Part shown: one piece after another, positions 8,326 through 16,271 of the stretch | Layout: the number at the start of each line of letters is the position of its first letter | Numbering within the stretch: the stretch's first letter is position 1 | Origin: JALYNX01 sp964608055 | GTDB taxonomy: Bacteria; Actinomycetota; Acidimicrobiia; Spongiisociales; ZC4RG35 | DNA: 37,948 bases | NCBI GenBank assembly: GCA_964608055.1 | Contig: CAZSMJ010000006.1 | Span: forward strand, 1-37,948 | Reading direction: 5' to 3' | Translations under genes and position numbers: made by a program | Notes under the pieces: generated by a model | What the model saw: only the letters and a program-made list of their open reading frames with translations | The model's database searches: none | Told to the model about the DNA's origin: nothing

Positions 8326-8331
8326 TAAGAT
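8326..8331 (+). promoter_or_regulatory. Possible -10 element (TAAGAT) of the CaCA antiporter
   Basis: TAAGAT lies 12 bases before the ATG at 8344 in a 35-base gap; predicted leader length is about six bases and no Shine-Dalgarno is visible. Confidence 0.35.
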
Positions 8332-8343
8332 CCCAACGCTCTC

Positions 8344-9681
8344 ATGGAAAACGTCGACCTCAATCCCCGCCGCCAGATCCTCTTCGTATCACTCGCTTTC
8401 GCGGCGACCCTGCCCGGTGTCTTCCTCCGAGTAACCGGAACGCACCCCGACCCGGTCGTCGGAGCGATCCTGTTCGGTTTAGCGATCGTGGGAGCGGCGT
8501 TCATCCTCTCCTGGGCTGCCGAAGTGGTCCAGTTGGACATCGCCGCCGGTCTCGCGCTGGCCCTCCTGGCCCTGATTGCGATCCTCCCCGAATACGCCGT
8601 CGACTTCGTATTCACTGCAAAGGCCGGCCAGGAATTCGCCGAAACCGGAGCGGCCGCCGTCAACGGGCCCCTCGCCCTGGCCAATATGACCGGTGGCAAC
8701 CAGTTGCTGATCGGCCTGGGCTGGCCCCTGGTGATCCTCGTCGGCACGTATCGGGTGCGGAAGACGCAAGCCTCGCCACTACGGGCCGAGGGCACCACCG
8801 CGACGACGATCACATTGGACCGATCCCAATCGGTGGAGATCGCATACCTCACCATCGCCTCCCTCTACGGACTGAGCCTGTTCCTCAAGGACAGCCTGAC
8901 CTTGTGGGATGCCGGGATCCTCGTCTTGATCTATGTTCTCTACCTGCGGCGTTTGTCCGGAGCCCCACGGTCTGCGCCTCACCTGGTTGGGCCCTCCGCC
9001 TACATCGGCTCCCTCCCCAAGAAACGAAGACGGGTCATCAATTACACCTCATTCGCAGTGGCTGCAGGCGTGATCCTGTTGTGCGCGGAGGCTTTTGCCG
9101 AGGCGATCGTCGAGATGGGCGCCGCCCTCGGAGTCAGCCAGTTCCTATTGGTGAAATGGATCGCCCCAACCGCTTCGGAGGCTCCCGAGCTCCTGGTCGC
9201 CGCCCTCTTTGCATGGCGGTTGGCGGCCCGGACCGGGTTCGGAGCCTTGATCTCGTCGAAGGTGAACCAGTGGACGTTGCTGGTGGGCACCCTCCCCATC
9301 GTCTTCTCCATCTTCTCAGGTACTACCCACGGGCTGCCCCTGGACCGTCAGCAGCGGGTCGAACTCATGGTGACCGCGGCCCAGTCGGTGTTCGCCGTCG
9401 CCATCGTTGCCAGCCGCTCGGTGAGCACCAAAGAGGCGTGGGTGATGCTCTCCCTCTTTTTCGCCCAGATCCTGGAATCGGTTCTGACCGAGCTCGGCCA
9501 CATCTCCGACGAGGCATCGGCGCAGGCTCGGATCTGGGTCGGCGTCGTATTCCTCCTCGCTGCGGCCTGGGTTCTGCGCAAGGACTTCCGCAAACTCGTC
9601 CTGGTAGTCCGCGAAGGCCTAAGCACCCCGTGGGACGAGCTGGCCCGGGAGGAGACCCCGCCGACGGCAGCCCCCTTCTAA
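8344..9681 (+). CDS. Sodium/calcium exchanger (CaCA) family membrane antiporter
   Basis: A 445-residue integral membrane protein with about ten to eleven hydrophobic segments. Two alpha-repeat-like regions are visible. One has ALIAILPEYAVDFVFT and NMTGGNQLLIGLG (about residues 76-128); the other has PTASEAPELLVAALFAW and SKVNQWTLLVGTLPIV. Acidic residues next to prolines in both (LPEY, SEAPE) match the ion-binding positions of the CaCA superfamily. The two halves are joined by a cytoplasmic loop rich in Arg, Ser and Pro. It probably exchanges a divalent cation, or another ion, for Na+ or H+; ion specificity cannot be read. It stands alone between the transglycosylase-like gene and DUF2461. 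Confidence 0.85.
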   Translation: MENVDLNPRRQILFVSLAFAATLPGVFLRVTGTHPDPVVGAILFGLAIVGAAFILSWAAEVVQLDIAAGLALALLALIAILPEYAVDFVFTAKAGQEFAETGAAAVNGPLALANMTGGNQLLIGLGWPLVILVGTYRVRKTQASPLRAEGTTATTITLDRSQSVEIAYLTIASLYGLSLFLKDSLTLWDAGILVLIYVLYLRRLSGAPRSAPHLVGPSAYIGSLPKKRRRVINYTSFAVAAGVILLCAEAFAEAIVEMGAALGVSQFLLVKWIAPTASEAPELLVAALFAWRLAARTGFGALISSKVNQWTLLVGTLPIVFSIFSGTTHGLPLDRQQRVELMVTAAQSVFAVAIVASRSVSTKEAWVMLSLFFAQILESVLTELGHISDEASAQARIWVGVVFLLAAAWVLRKDFRKLVLVVREGLSTPWDELAREETPPTAAPF

Positions 9682-9713
9682 CCGTCTGGCCGCCGTTGTA
9701 GGTTGCGGGAGGC

Positions 9714-9721
9714 AAGGGGGG
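9714..9721 (+). promoter_or_regulatory. Purine-rich ribosome binding site that argues for a non-canonical start
   Basis: AAGGGGGG (with GGGAGG at 9707-9712 just before it) lies a normal distance from an in-frame ATC at 9728 but about 33 bases from the first canonical start, GTG at 9755, which itself has no Shine-Dalgarno. Confidence 0.45.
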
Positions 9722-9727
9722 TAGGTC

Positions 9728-10423
9728 ATCGCAAAGCAGCATTTCTCGCCGGCCGTGTTCACGTTTCTCACCGAGCTCAACCGAAACAACGAAAAGGGCT
9801 GGTGGGACAGGAACAAACAGCGTTACATCGAGGTCATCCGGGAGCCGGCGCTCGACTTCATCGAGGATTTCGGCCCGCGTCTCACCCGGATCTCTCCTCA
9901 TTTCTCCGCAGACTCGAGAACGGTGGGCGGCTCGCTGATGCGCCCATATCGGGACACCCGGTTCTCCAACGACAAGACCCCCTACAAGACGAACGTCGGG
10001 ATCCAGTTCCGTCACGAAGCCGGCAAGGACATCCACGCCCCTGGCTTCTACGTTCATCTCGAACCTGATGCCTGCTTCGTCGGAGTCGGCATGTGGCACC
10101 CCGAGACACCGGTGGCCCGCCAGATACGCCAGGCCATTAACGACGACCCGGCAGGTTGGAGGAAGGCGGCCAAGGGCACAGCCTTTTCCGAGGTGTGGTC
10201 CATCGAACAGGATGATGACGAGACCCTGAAGCGGGTGCCCAGAGAGCTCGATCAGGATCACCCTTACGCCGGCGACTTGCGAATGAAGAGCTTCGTCGCC
10301 GGAACACGGGTGGCTGACCAGGTGGTGACCTCGCCGGGCTTCGATCGAGACCTGGCCGCAATGTTTCGCAAGGCCAGAGGCTTCACCGCGTTCATCTGTG
10401 ACGCCATCGGGCTGCCGTTCTAG
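9728..10423 (+). CDS. DUF2461 (TIGR02453) family protein, apparent AUC start
   Basis: This protein matches the DUF2461/TIGR02453 family of unknown function: FLTELNRNNEKGWWDRNKQRY near the start, then LMRPYRDTRFSNDKTPYKTNVG, GFYVHLEPDACFVGVGMW and a C-terminal RDLAAMFR segment. Members normally begin with a short stretch equivalent to F(S/T)P followed by the FL-L-NN motif. Here the HFSPAVFTFL segment is open and in frame only back to a TAG at 9722, and the interval has no ATG, GTG, TTG or CTG before GTG 9755. I place the start at ATC 9728 (231 aa) because of the ribosome site at 9714-9721. The conservative alternative is GTG 9755 (222 aa). Confidence 0.8.
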   Translation: MAKQHFSPAVFTFLTELNRNNEKGWWDRNKQRYIEVIREPALDFIEDFGPRLTRISPHFSADSRTVGGSLMRPYRDTRFSNDKTPYKTNVGIQFRHEAGKDIHAPGFYVHLEPDACFVGVGMWHPETPVARQIRQAINDDPAGWRKAAKGTAFSEVWSIEQDDDETLKRVPRELDQDHPYAGDLRMKSFVAGTRVADQVVTSPGFDRDLAAMFRKARGFTAFICDAIGLPF

Positions 10424-10487
10424 GTTTGCGCCCAGCCGGCATCGGCGTAACTTGTGGGTATCCCAACCGTTGGGGGGAAGCTGAGAA

Positions 10488-10907
10488 ATGACGACCTTTC
10501 CGGGGACAGTTGCGTTTGAAAACGACCGGGTACCGGTCACCGTGGGCATCGATCTCGACAAGATCACCCTGATATCCGGTGAGATCGAGATCGGTGAATG
10601 GCCCGCGGCCGAATGCACGTTTATGGACAAGGGCGACGGCAGTTGGGTCATCGAAGCTGAGGACGATTCCGTCTTCTTCCTTCCCGACGATCCCGGCCGC
10701 TTCGTACGAGGATTGGCCGGGCATCTCATCATCGACCCGGAGTCGGTGACCGACACGGTGGGCAGGACTTCAGCACAGTCCGGCAGCGGGGAATTCACAG
10801 TTCCCCAAGGGCCTACTGCCAAGCCGCTAACCCTTGTCGGCTTCTACTCGCTGTGCCTGGTGACCGCGGCCATGGGCTTTTGGGCGCTGGTCAGCCTCCT
10901 CGACTGA
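10488..10907 (+). CDS. Small C-terminally anchored hypothetical protein
   Basis: A 139-residue protein with no function I can name. Residues 1-75 are a beta-rich domain (VPVTVGIDLDKITLISGEIEIGEWP, then WVIEAEDDSVFFLPDD) that resembles small PH-like sandwich domains common in actinobacterial hypotheticals. A polar linker follows. Residues about 113-135 are one transmembrane segment, leaving only a few residues after it, so the domain would face the cytoplasm if tail-anchored. Start at ATG 10488, with GGGGGAAG a normal distance upstream. It converges with the next gene so closely that the two stop codons sit side by side as TGATCA. Confidence 0.7.
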   Translation: MTTFPGTVAFENDRVPVTVGIDLDKITLISGEIEIGEWPAAECTFMDKGDGSWVIEAEDDSVFFLPDDPGRFVRGLAGHLIIDPESVTDTVGRTSAQSGSGEFTVPQGPTAKPLTLVGFYSLCLVTAAMGFWALVSLLD

Positions 10908-10919
10908 TCAGGTCGGGAG
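10896..10919. terminator. Possible bidirectional hairpin over two convergent stop codons
   Basis: CTCCTCGAC (10896-10904) and GTCGGGAG (10912-10919) pair with one bulged T around the loop TGATCAG, which contains both stop codons. There is no T-tract, so an intrinsic terminator is uncertain; it could simply protect both 3' ends. Confidence 0.35.
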
Positions 10920-11474
10920 CTCCATCCACCCCCCGACTCGGTCGAGGAGGTAAACGCTGACGTCGTGGGAGCGATCGAGGACGTCACACAGCTGTTCCCG
11001 ACCCATCAACACGTCGACCAGGCTCACCGACGACTTGCCGGTGAGTGTGAGTCGACGTTCTGGGGCGTCGGTGACCGCGCCATAGGAGTCGATGGCCTGG
11101 ACCTCGACGGCGAGTGAAAGCCGGCCGATTCCGGCCAGGTCGGTGGCCAGCACGAGCAGGTCCGGCGGATTGTGGAGGGGAGGAACGGCCCAGTTGAAGA
11201 AGAGGTCGAGGTGGTAAACGTCTTCGGGCTCCTCGAAGTCCGAATCCATCTCTTCGAGACGCTCCCGCAGTGAGAGGATCACCCGCGGGTCCCCATCGAG
11301 GGCGAGATGGAGGTCGATAGGCCCCCCGCAACCGGCTTCCGGGTGCAGATCCACCTCCCATGACTGGCGAAGTGAGTAGGTCTCGACGAAATGACGCTCG
11401 TCGTGCACATGGAATCCGTGCTCGGTGGCGTGCTCCTTGAGATCTGTGACAAACCCGGCGATGTCGATCGACAT
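10908..11474 (-). CDS. Hypothetical protein
   Basis: A 188-residue soluble protein of unknown function, acidic, without signal peptide or membrane segment. Segments that look structured are the N-terminal helix (IAGFVTDLKEHATEHGFHV), a GGPIDLHLALDGDPRVILSL strand pair, and YHLDLFFNWAVPPL. The C-terminal third (SLVDVLMGREQLCDVLDRSHDVSVYLLDRVGGW) reads as a second small domain. The ATG at 11474 is preceded by TAACCT nine bases upstream, fitting a leaderless message. It is monocistronic. I recognise no catalytic motif. Confidence 0.7.
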   Translation of the reverse strand: MSIDIAGFVTDLKEHATEHGFHVHDERHFVETYSLRQSWEVDLHPEAGCGGPIDLHLALDGDPRVILSLRERLEEMDSDFEEPEDVYHLDLFFNWAVPPLHNPPDLLVLATDLAGIGRLSLAVEVQAIDSYGAVTDAPERRLTLTGKSSVSLVDVLMGREQLCDVLDRSHDVSVYLLDRVGGWMELPT

Positions 11475-11483
11475 TGAGTTCGA

Positions 11484-11489
11484 AGGTTA
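11484..11489 (-). promoter_or_regulatory. Possible -10 element (TAACCT) of hypothetical gene
   Basis: TAACCT is followed by nine bases and the ATG at 11474 on the minus strand, in a 47-base intergenic gap. Confidence 0.35.
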
Positions 11490-11521
11490 TTGAAGTCCGG
11501 GTTCAAATCACAGTGAGGTGA

Positions 11522-12526
11522 TCACCGGCGTCGGCGTCGCCATCCGATGAGCAACCCGCTGAGGAAGGCGAAGAGGGCCGCGCCGGGCAGAGATCGGGAG
11601 GGCTCTGCCACCAGCACCAGAGGATCCGCGGGGGCGGACCGTGTGGCACCCCGGGTCTGCTCGGTGGCGAGCCGGTCGGCGTAGACCTTGGTCACCTCGG
11701 CTCCGAAGAGGAACACCGCGGAGAGGATGTTGGCGAGCAAGAGGATGATCACGAATGATCCGGCAAACCCGAGGGCAGTGGGAGTCCCGAGCGTCGTGAA
11801 GAAGAGACGCACTCCATACGCGGCGGCTACGAACACCACCGATGTGAAGAGGCCGCCCGCCCAGGCGGCTCGCCACTTGAGGTTCGCTGCGGTCAGCGTC
11901 CGAAAGATGAGCCCGAATACGAACGGGAGAAGGGTCAATGACACCAGGGGGGCCAACACCGCGAGCAACGAGTCGAGGCGTTCGAGCCCGCTCGGGAGCA
12001 AGGAGTCGACCACGCTCCATATCGCATTCACGAGCCATAGGGCAATCATGATGATCCCCAGACCCAACACCCAGAGAAACCCGATCCCCCGGCTGCGCAC
12101 CAGCGCGACGGGACCCGAGATTCGCTCGTACGGAACCTCGAAGATGTCGTTCAAGTCATGCTGCACTTCGTTGAAGAGACTCGATGCGGTCCAGAGCAAC
12201 AACAAGAAGCCAATGAGAGCAGCGGTGTCGGCCGACCTCACCGCAGTCCTCAACAGACTGGCCATCGCCTCGGCTACATCCGGGCCGGCAAGTGACTCGA
12301 CCCCGTCCAATAGCTCGCGCTGGGCCTCCGCCGAGCTGCCCAGGAAGAAGCCGGCTATCGAGACGGCGAGGATCAGCATCGGAGCCAACGCGAACACGGT
12401 GCGATAGGCGATCGCCGCCGCCATGCGCCCGGCACGGTCGAGCCCGTATTCTCTGGCTGCTCCGAAGAGGATCTCGGCCGGAGCTTTGATCCCTCGTGGA
12501 AGCCTCTCGATCAGTCGCTCGATCAT
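11522..12526 (-). CDS. YihY/virulence factor BrkB family membrane protein
   Basis: A 334-residue polytopic protein of the YihY/BrkB family (formerly annotated as ribonuclease BN, now considered membrane proteins of uncertain role). Family marks are AAAIAYRTVFALAPMLILAVSIAGFFLG in the first membrane segment, LLLLWTASSLFNEVQHDLNDIFEV, a middle FLWVLGLGIIMIAL segment and FVIILLLANILSAVFLFGAEVTKVYADR near the end. About six transmembrane helices are visible, plus a short C-terminal hydrophobic stretch followed by RRRRR. I place the start at ATG 12526 because TACGCT lies exactly six bases upstream; ATG 12547 is in frame seven codons earlier. It is divergent from the ligase with a 34-base gap holding both promoters. 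Confidence 0.88.
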   Translation of the reverse strand: MIERLIERLPRGIKAPAEILFGAAREYGLDRAGRMAAAIAYRTVFALAPMLILAVSIAGFFLGSSAEAQRELLDGVESLAGPDVAEAMASLLRTAVRSADTAALIGFLLLLWTASSLFNEVQHDLNDIFEVPYERISGPVALVRSRGIGFLWVLGLGIIMIALWLVNAIWSVVDSLLPSGLERLDSLLAVLAPLVSLTLLPFVFGLIFRTLTAANLKWRAAWAGGLFTSVVFVAAAYGVRLFFTTLGTPTALGFAGSFVIILLLANILSAVFLFGAEVTKVYADRLATEQTRGATRSAPADPLVLVAEPSRSLPGAALFAFLSGLLIGWRRRRR

Positions 12527-12532
12527 GAGGCC

Positions 12533-12538
12533 AGCGTA
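12533..12538 (-). promoter_or_regulatory. Probable -10 element (TACGCT) of the BrkB gene
   Basis: TACGCT-GGCCTC-ATG on the minus strand places transcription start at or next to the start codon at 12526. The CHAD gene has the nearly identical arrangement TACGCT-GGCCGG-GTG. Confidence 0.45.
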
Positions 12539-12546
12539 TCGATGCA

Positions 12547-12552
12547 TACACT
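12547..12552 (+). promoter_or_regulatory. Probable -10 element (TACACT) of the ligase/ABC operon
   Basis: TACACT lies eight bases before the GTG at 12561; no Shine-Dalgarno is present. It is back to back with the BrkB -10 at 12533-12538. Confidence 0.4.
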
Positions 12553-12560
12553 CGCCGACC

Positions 12561-13580
12561 GTGAGTCATCCCTTCGCAGCGCCAATTGAGACGATGGAGG
12601 CCAAGGTCTCCGAGAGCTGGCCCGACGGGAATTTTCTGTATGAGCCCAAGTGGGACGGTTTCAGATCGATCTCCTGGTCAGCACCCGAGATCCGGCTCGA
12701 CTCCCGAAGCCAGAGACCACTCCTTCGATATTTCCCTGAGCTGATAACTGCGCTGGAGCAACTTCCCGAGGGAACCGTGGTGGACGGTGAAGTGATCGTG
12801 GTTGTCGACGGCGTCACCGACTTCGCAGCCCTCCAGCAACGGATCCACCCTGCCGAATCGAGAGTCAAGATGCTCTCAGAAGCCACCCCCGCCGAGTTGG
12901 TCGCCTTCGACATCCTCGCCGATCGGGGGGAGGATCTCCGCAACAGCCCCTTTGTGGAGCGCCGCAAGCGTCTCGAGGCATTGGCCTCCGGTCTCGAGTT
13001 CCCATGGCACCTGACCCCACAAACCGACTCCGAAGAGACCGCTCGCCGCTGGTTCGACGAGTTCGAATCCGCCGGCTGTGACGGGATCATCGCCAAAGTT
13101 CCCGACCTCGCCTATCAGCATGGCAAACGGGCGATGATCAAGATCAAGCACCGACGGACCGTGGACTGCGTGGTCGGGGGGTTCCGTGAGCACAAAGACG
13201 GGGGCAAGATCGGCTCGCTGCTGCTGGGGGTCTACGACGAGCAGGGCCAGCTCCATTTCATCGGGCATTGCTCCGGTTTCCCCGATGGGCAACGTGTCGA
13301 GATCTACACCCGTTTTCTCGAACTGGTGGCCGACGACAGTTTCAACGAGGAGGCCCGGGCACCCGGAGCACAGAGCAGGTGGTCGTCGGAGAAGGACGCC
13401 TCATGGACGCCGGTTGACCCGAGTGTCGTAGTCGAGGTGAGCTACGACCAGCTCGAGGGGCACCGGTTCAGACACGCAACCAGATTTCATAGATGGCGCT
13501 CGGACAAGGACCCGCGGAGCTGCACAATGGACCAGCTCGAGCGCCCGGGAGGCCCCGGATTCGAGGAGGTGGTCGCGTGA
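12561..13580 (+). CDS. ligC: ATP-dependent DNA ligase (LigC type)
   Basis: A 339-residue ATP-dependent DNA ligase that seals nicks using a covalent lysyl-AMP. Motif I is EPKWDGFR with Lys30; other conserved parts are VVDGEVIV, AFDILAD, GIIAKVPDLAYQHGKRAMIKIKHRRTVDCVVGG and the C-terminal OB-fold strand VVEVSYDQLEGHRFRHATRFHRWR. There is no fused polymerase or phosphoesterase domain, so this is the short LigC-like form, which in mycobacteria works with Prim-PolC in excision repair and backup end joining. A separate polymerase gene of that family is at 17011-18012. The GTG at 12561 was chosen over a long upstream extension that is antisense to BrkB. The stop overlaps the next gene's GTG as GTGA. 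Confidence 0.9.
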   Translation: MSHPFAAPIETMEAKVSESWPDGNFLYEPKWDGFRSISWSAPEIRLDSRSQRPLLRYFPELITALEQLPEGTVVDGEVIVVVDGVTDFAALQQRIHPAESRVKMLSEATPAELVAFDILADRGEDLRNSPFVERRKRLEALASGLEFPWHLTPQTDSEETARRWFDEFESAGCDGIIAKVPDLAYQHGKRAMIKIKHRRTVDCVVGGFREHKDGGKIGSLLLGVYDEQGQLHFIGHCSGFPDGQRVEIYTRFLELVADDSFNEEARAPGAQSRWSSEKDASWTPVDPSVVVEVSYDQLEGHRFRHATRFHRWRSDKDPRSCTMDQLERPGGPGFEEVVA

Positions 13581-14479
13581 CCGTGCTCGAAGTCTCGGAC
13601 TTGACCCACGACTACGGAGAAGTGGTCGCCATCAGGAACCTCACCCTTCAGATCCCCGAGGGGGTGACCGGGTTGGTCGGCGCCAATGGCGCGGGAAAGA
13701 CAACCCTGCTCCGGCTGATGCTCGGGCTGCTCCACCCAACTTCGGGGTCGATGCAAGTGCTCGGCCACGACCCGCAACGGGAACCGCTGGCGGTGCGGAC
13801 GGTGATCGGATACATGCCTGAGGGGGACTGTCTCCCCAAGGACCAGACGGCTGCCGATTTCGTGGCCTACACCGCCCAATTGGCCGGCATACCTCCCCGC
13901 GAAGCGAGAAGGAGGGCATCGGAGACCTTGTTCCTCGTCGGGTTGGAGGAAGAGCGGTTCCGCTATCTCGGGGACTTCTCGACCGGCATGCAGCAAAGGG
14001 TCAAACTGGCTCAGGCGATAGTCCATGACCCTGACCTGCTGCTTCTCGACGAGCCCGCGTCCGGTCTCGACCCCGAGGGTCGCAGTCAGATGCTGGAACT
14101 GATACGCCGGCTCGCCGAGTTCAAGGTCAACGTCATTCTCTCCTCACATGTGCTGACGGACATCGAACAGACCTGTGATTGGGTGGTCATGCTCGACGCC
14201 GGGGACCTGCTTCGCTCCGGGCCTCTCGAAGGCTTCGAGAAGCTGGGCACGGTGATCGTCGAAGTCCTCGATCACGCCGACCAGGTCGCCGCCGCGCTTC
14301 GCAACAGAGGCTTCGAGGCGACTGTCGAGGGGCAACGGCTGGTGGTAGGCCCTGGTGACGAAACCCTAGAAGTGGCGATCGTTGCCGAGACTGCCGCGGC
14401 GAATGCCGGTTTGGTCAGGATGATCCGGGGGTCGGCGTCGCTCGAAGACCTGTTCCTGGCTCGTGAGGTGATGCCATGA
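13577..14479 (+). CDS. ABC transporter ATP-binding protein, first of two
   Basis: A 300-residue ABC ATPase of the NatA/CcmA-like exporter class. Walker A is GANGAGKTT (about 35-43), the signature is FSTGMQQRVKLAQA, Walker B is LLLLDEPASGLD, and the H-loop histidine is in LSSHVL. After the nucleotide-binding domain (about 1-225) there is an extra C-terminal domain of 75 residues typical of ABC-2 exporters. The Q-loop region reads YMPEGD. The GTG start at 13577 overlaps the ligase stop as GTGA, and the gene's own end overlaps the permease as ATGA. It would energise the permease at 14476. Substrate unknown. Confidence 0.93.
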   Translation: MTVLEVSDLTHDYGEVVAIRNLTLQIPEGVTGLVGANGAGKTTLLRLMLGLLHPTSGSMQVLGHDPQREPLAVRTVIGYMPEGDCLPKDQTAADFVAYTAQLAGIPPREARRRASETLFLVGLEEERFRYLGDFSTGMQQRVKLAQAIVHDPDLLLLDEPASGLDPEGRSQMLELIRRLAEFKVNVILSSHVLTDIEQTCDWVVMLDAGDLLRSGPLEGFEKLGTVIVEVLDHADQVAAALRNRGFEATVEGQRLVVGPGDETLEVAIVAETAAANAGLVRMIRGSASLEDLFLAREVMP

Positions 14480-15357
14480 CCGACCAGGTCATCTACGACC
14501 GTGGCTATCGGACGTACGACGGGCCCCGGCTCGGCCCGACCGGTGCTCGCCGGGCGGTCTTCAAGGACGGCGTGCGCCGTGTGCTCGGCCTGGGGCGGAA
14601 GGCACGGGAGAAGATCTTCCCCTGGTCACTTATTGGGATCGCAGTGATCGCGGCGGCGGTCTTCATCGGCATCCACTGGGCGATTGGCAACATCGAGGAG
14701 AGCTTGCGGGAGGGTGCCCCCACCTACGGGGGCCTGTTCGATTTCTACTCGGCGATCTCCCTTCTCTTCATCGCCCTCGCCGGACCCCAGCTGTTGATCC
14801 CTGATCGGACCAAGGGGGTGCTCTCGGTCTACTTCTCACGACCGCTGACTGTCGACGGCTACCTCACTTCCAAGATGGGAGCCTTCGCCACTGTGGTCGG
14901 TGCCATCTACATCGTTCCTCAGGTGCTGCTTCATCTCGGGCTTTCACTGATCTCCGACGAAGGGTTCCTGCCGTATATCGGTGACAACCTCGACATCCTC
15001 TGGAAGGTGCCGGTCACCGCAATGGCATTCATCGCTCTCCATGGCTCGGTCACCTTCATCCTGTCTTCGGTGATCGACCGGACCGGGATCGCAGCTGCCT
15101 CGTTCCTCGGGATCCTGGTTGCCGGGGGCGGGGTGGCAGGAAGGGTTGCGGAGGCGACTTTCCCCGGGGCCAGGTTCGCTTCGCTGCTCGCCCTCGACCA
15201 GCACCCGCGGATCATCCGCGACTACCTCTTCGAGGACACAGTGGATTATCCGGCCGAGATCGCAGGGTTCGAGGTCTGGGTTTCGGTGCTCGTCATCGTT
15301 GTTCTCTTCGTCGCCGGTGCGTGGTTCATCAGACAGCGATATCGAAGACTCGCATGA
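14476..15357 (+). CDS. ABC-2 type transporter permease, first of two
   Basis: A 293-residue permease with about six transmembrane segments. The N-terminal cytoplasmic part has YDRGYRTYDGPRLG, a motif I associate with a class of ABC-2 permeases paired with NatA-like ATPases. Segment 2 is followed by LIPDRTKGVLSVYFSRPLTVDGYL, the coupling-type loop of ABC-2 permeases (E/D-K-G-hydrophobic-SRP). Four-base overlaps with both neighbours show strict translational coupling. Together with the preceding ATPase it should form one exporter half or a full homodimeric unit. Substrate unknown. Confidence 0.88.
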   Translation: MTDQVIYDRGYRTYDGPRLGPTGARRAVFKDGVRRVLGLGRKAREKIFPWSLIGIAVIAAAVFIGIHWAIGNIEESLREGAPTYGGLFDFYSAISLLFIALAGPQLLIPDRTKGVLSVYFSRPLTVDGYLTSKMGAFATVVGAIYIVPQVLLHLGLSLISDEGFLPYIGDNLDILWKVPVTAMAFIALHGSVTFILSSVIDRTGIAAASFLGILVAGGGVAGRVAEATFPGARFASLLALDQHPRIIRDYLFEDTVDYPAEIAGFEVWVSVLVIVVLFVAGAWFIRQRYRRLA

Positions 15358-16271
15358 ACGACACCATCGTCGTCACCGAGATGTCGAAGTGGTTTGGGCT
15401 GAAGGTCGCAGTCAGCGAGCTGACCATCGGGTTCAAACCGGGAGTCACCGGTCTGCTGGGACCGAACGGTGCCGGCAAGACCACTCTCCTCCGGGTGATC
15501 ACCGGTCTCCAGCGTCCGTCCCAGGGCCAGATTCGGATTCTGGGAGTCGACCCTCGGGCCGACCCCGCCATCTACAAGAAAATCGCCCTGGTTCCCGAGG
15601 ACGAGACCGTCTACGACCGACTCACCGGGCGGCAGTTCGTAGAGCTGGCGGCGCGATTGGCTGGAGTCGAGCACCCGAAGGATCGCGTGGTCGCCGCGAT
15701 CGAGACCGTAGGTCTCTCAGATGCCGCGGACCGTGCGCTCGGCGGGTTCTCCAAAGGAATGAAACAGAGAGCCAAGGTCGCCCAAGCACTGGTCTCCGAC
15801 CCCGAAGTGCTGCTACTCGACGAGCCGTTGAACGGTGCCGATCCGGTGCAACGCGCCCATCTCATCGGCCTGTTCCGACAGCTGGGGAACGAGGGAAGGA
15901 CGGTCATCGTCTCCTCGCATGTCCTCTCCGAAGTGGAGCGCATGACCGATCGGGTGGTGGCGATGGTCGACGGCCGACTCGCCGCAGTCGGCGATGTGGG
16001 CACGATTCGCGCCGCGATGACCGACAAGCCGAGAAAGGTCTATGTCGAAGCCAGCGACCCTCGAGCCCTGGCTTCGTCGCTCATCGTCACCGAAGGCGTG
16101 GTTGGGGTGAGCATCTACGGCGACACCGTCCATGTCGAGGCCTCTGATTCGGGAGACCTGGCTCGGCGCCTGCCGATCATCGCCACTCAGCTCGGGATGC
16201 GCCTCACCCGGGTGGAGCCGGTCGACGAGTCGTTGGAGTCGGTCTTCCGCTATCTGGTCGAGGGCCGTTGA
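15354..16271 (+). CDS. ABC transporter ATP-binding protein, second of two
   Basis: A 305-residue ABC ATPase paralogous to the one at 13577. Walker A is GPNGAGKTT (about 37-45), signature FSKGMKQRAKVAQA, Walker B LLLLDEPLNGADP and H-loop SSHVL. It also carries a C-terminal domain of about 80 residues ending VDESLESVFRYLVEGR. The D-loop reads NGAD rather than SGLD, which is common in this subgroup. The start ATG at 15354 overlaps the permease stop; its own stop shares one base with the next ATG (TGATG). The pair of ATPases suggests either a heterodimeric transporter or two exporters made together. Confidence 0.93.
   Translation: MNDTIVVTEMSKWFGLKVAVSELTIGFKPGVTGLLGPNGAGKTTLLRVITGLQRPSQGQIRILGVDPRADPAIYKKIALVPEDETVYDRLTGRQFVELAARLAGVEHPKDRVVAAIETVGLSDAADRALGGFSKGMKQRAKVAQALVSDPEVLLLDEPLNGADPVQRAHLIGLFRQLGNEGRTVIVSSHVLSEVERMTDRVVAMVDGRLAAVGDVGTIRAAMTDKPRKVYVEASDPRALASSLIVTEGVVGVSIYGDTVHVEASDSGDLARRLPIIATQLGMRLTRVEPVDESLESVFRYLVEGR

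Noticed and set aside
11495..11515. GGTTCAAAT resembling a tRNA T-loop in the gap between the hypothetical and BrkB genes
   Set aside because: The flanking bases cannot form the five-pair T-stem, and no acceptor or anticodon arm is found within 90 bases on either strand.
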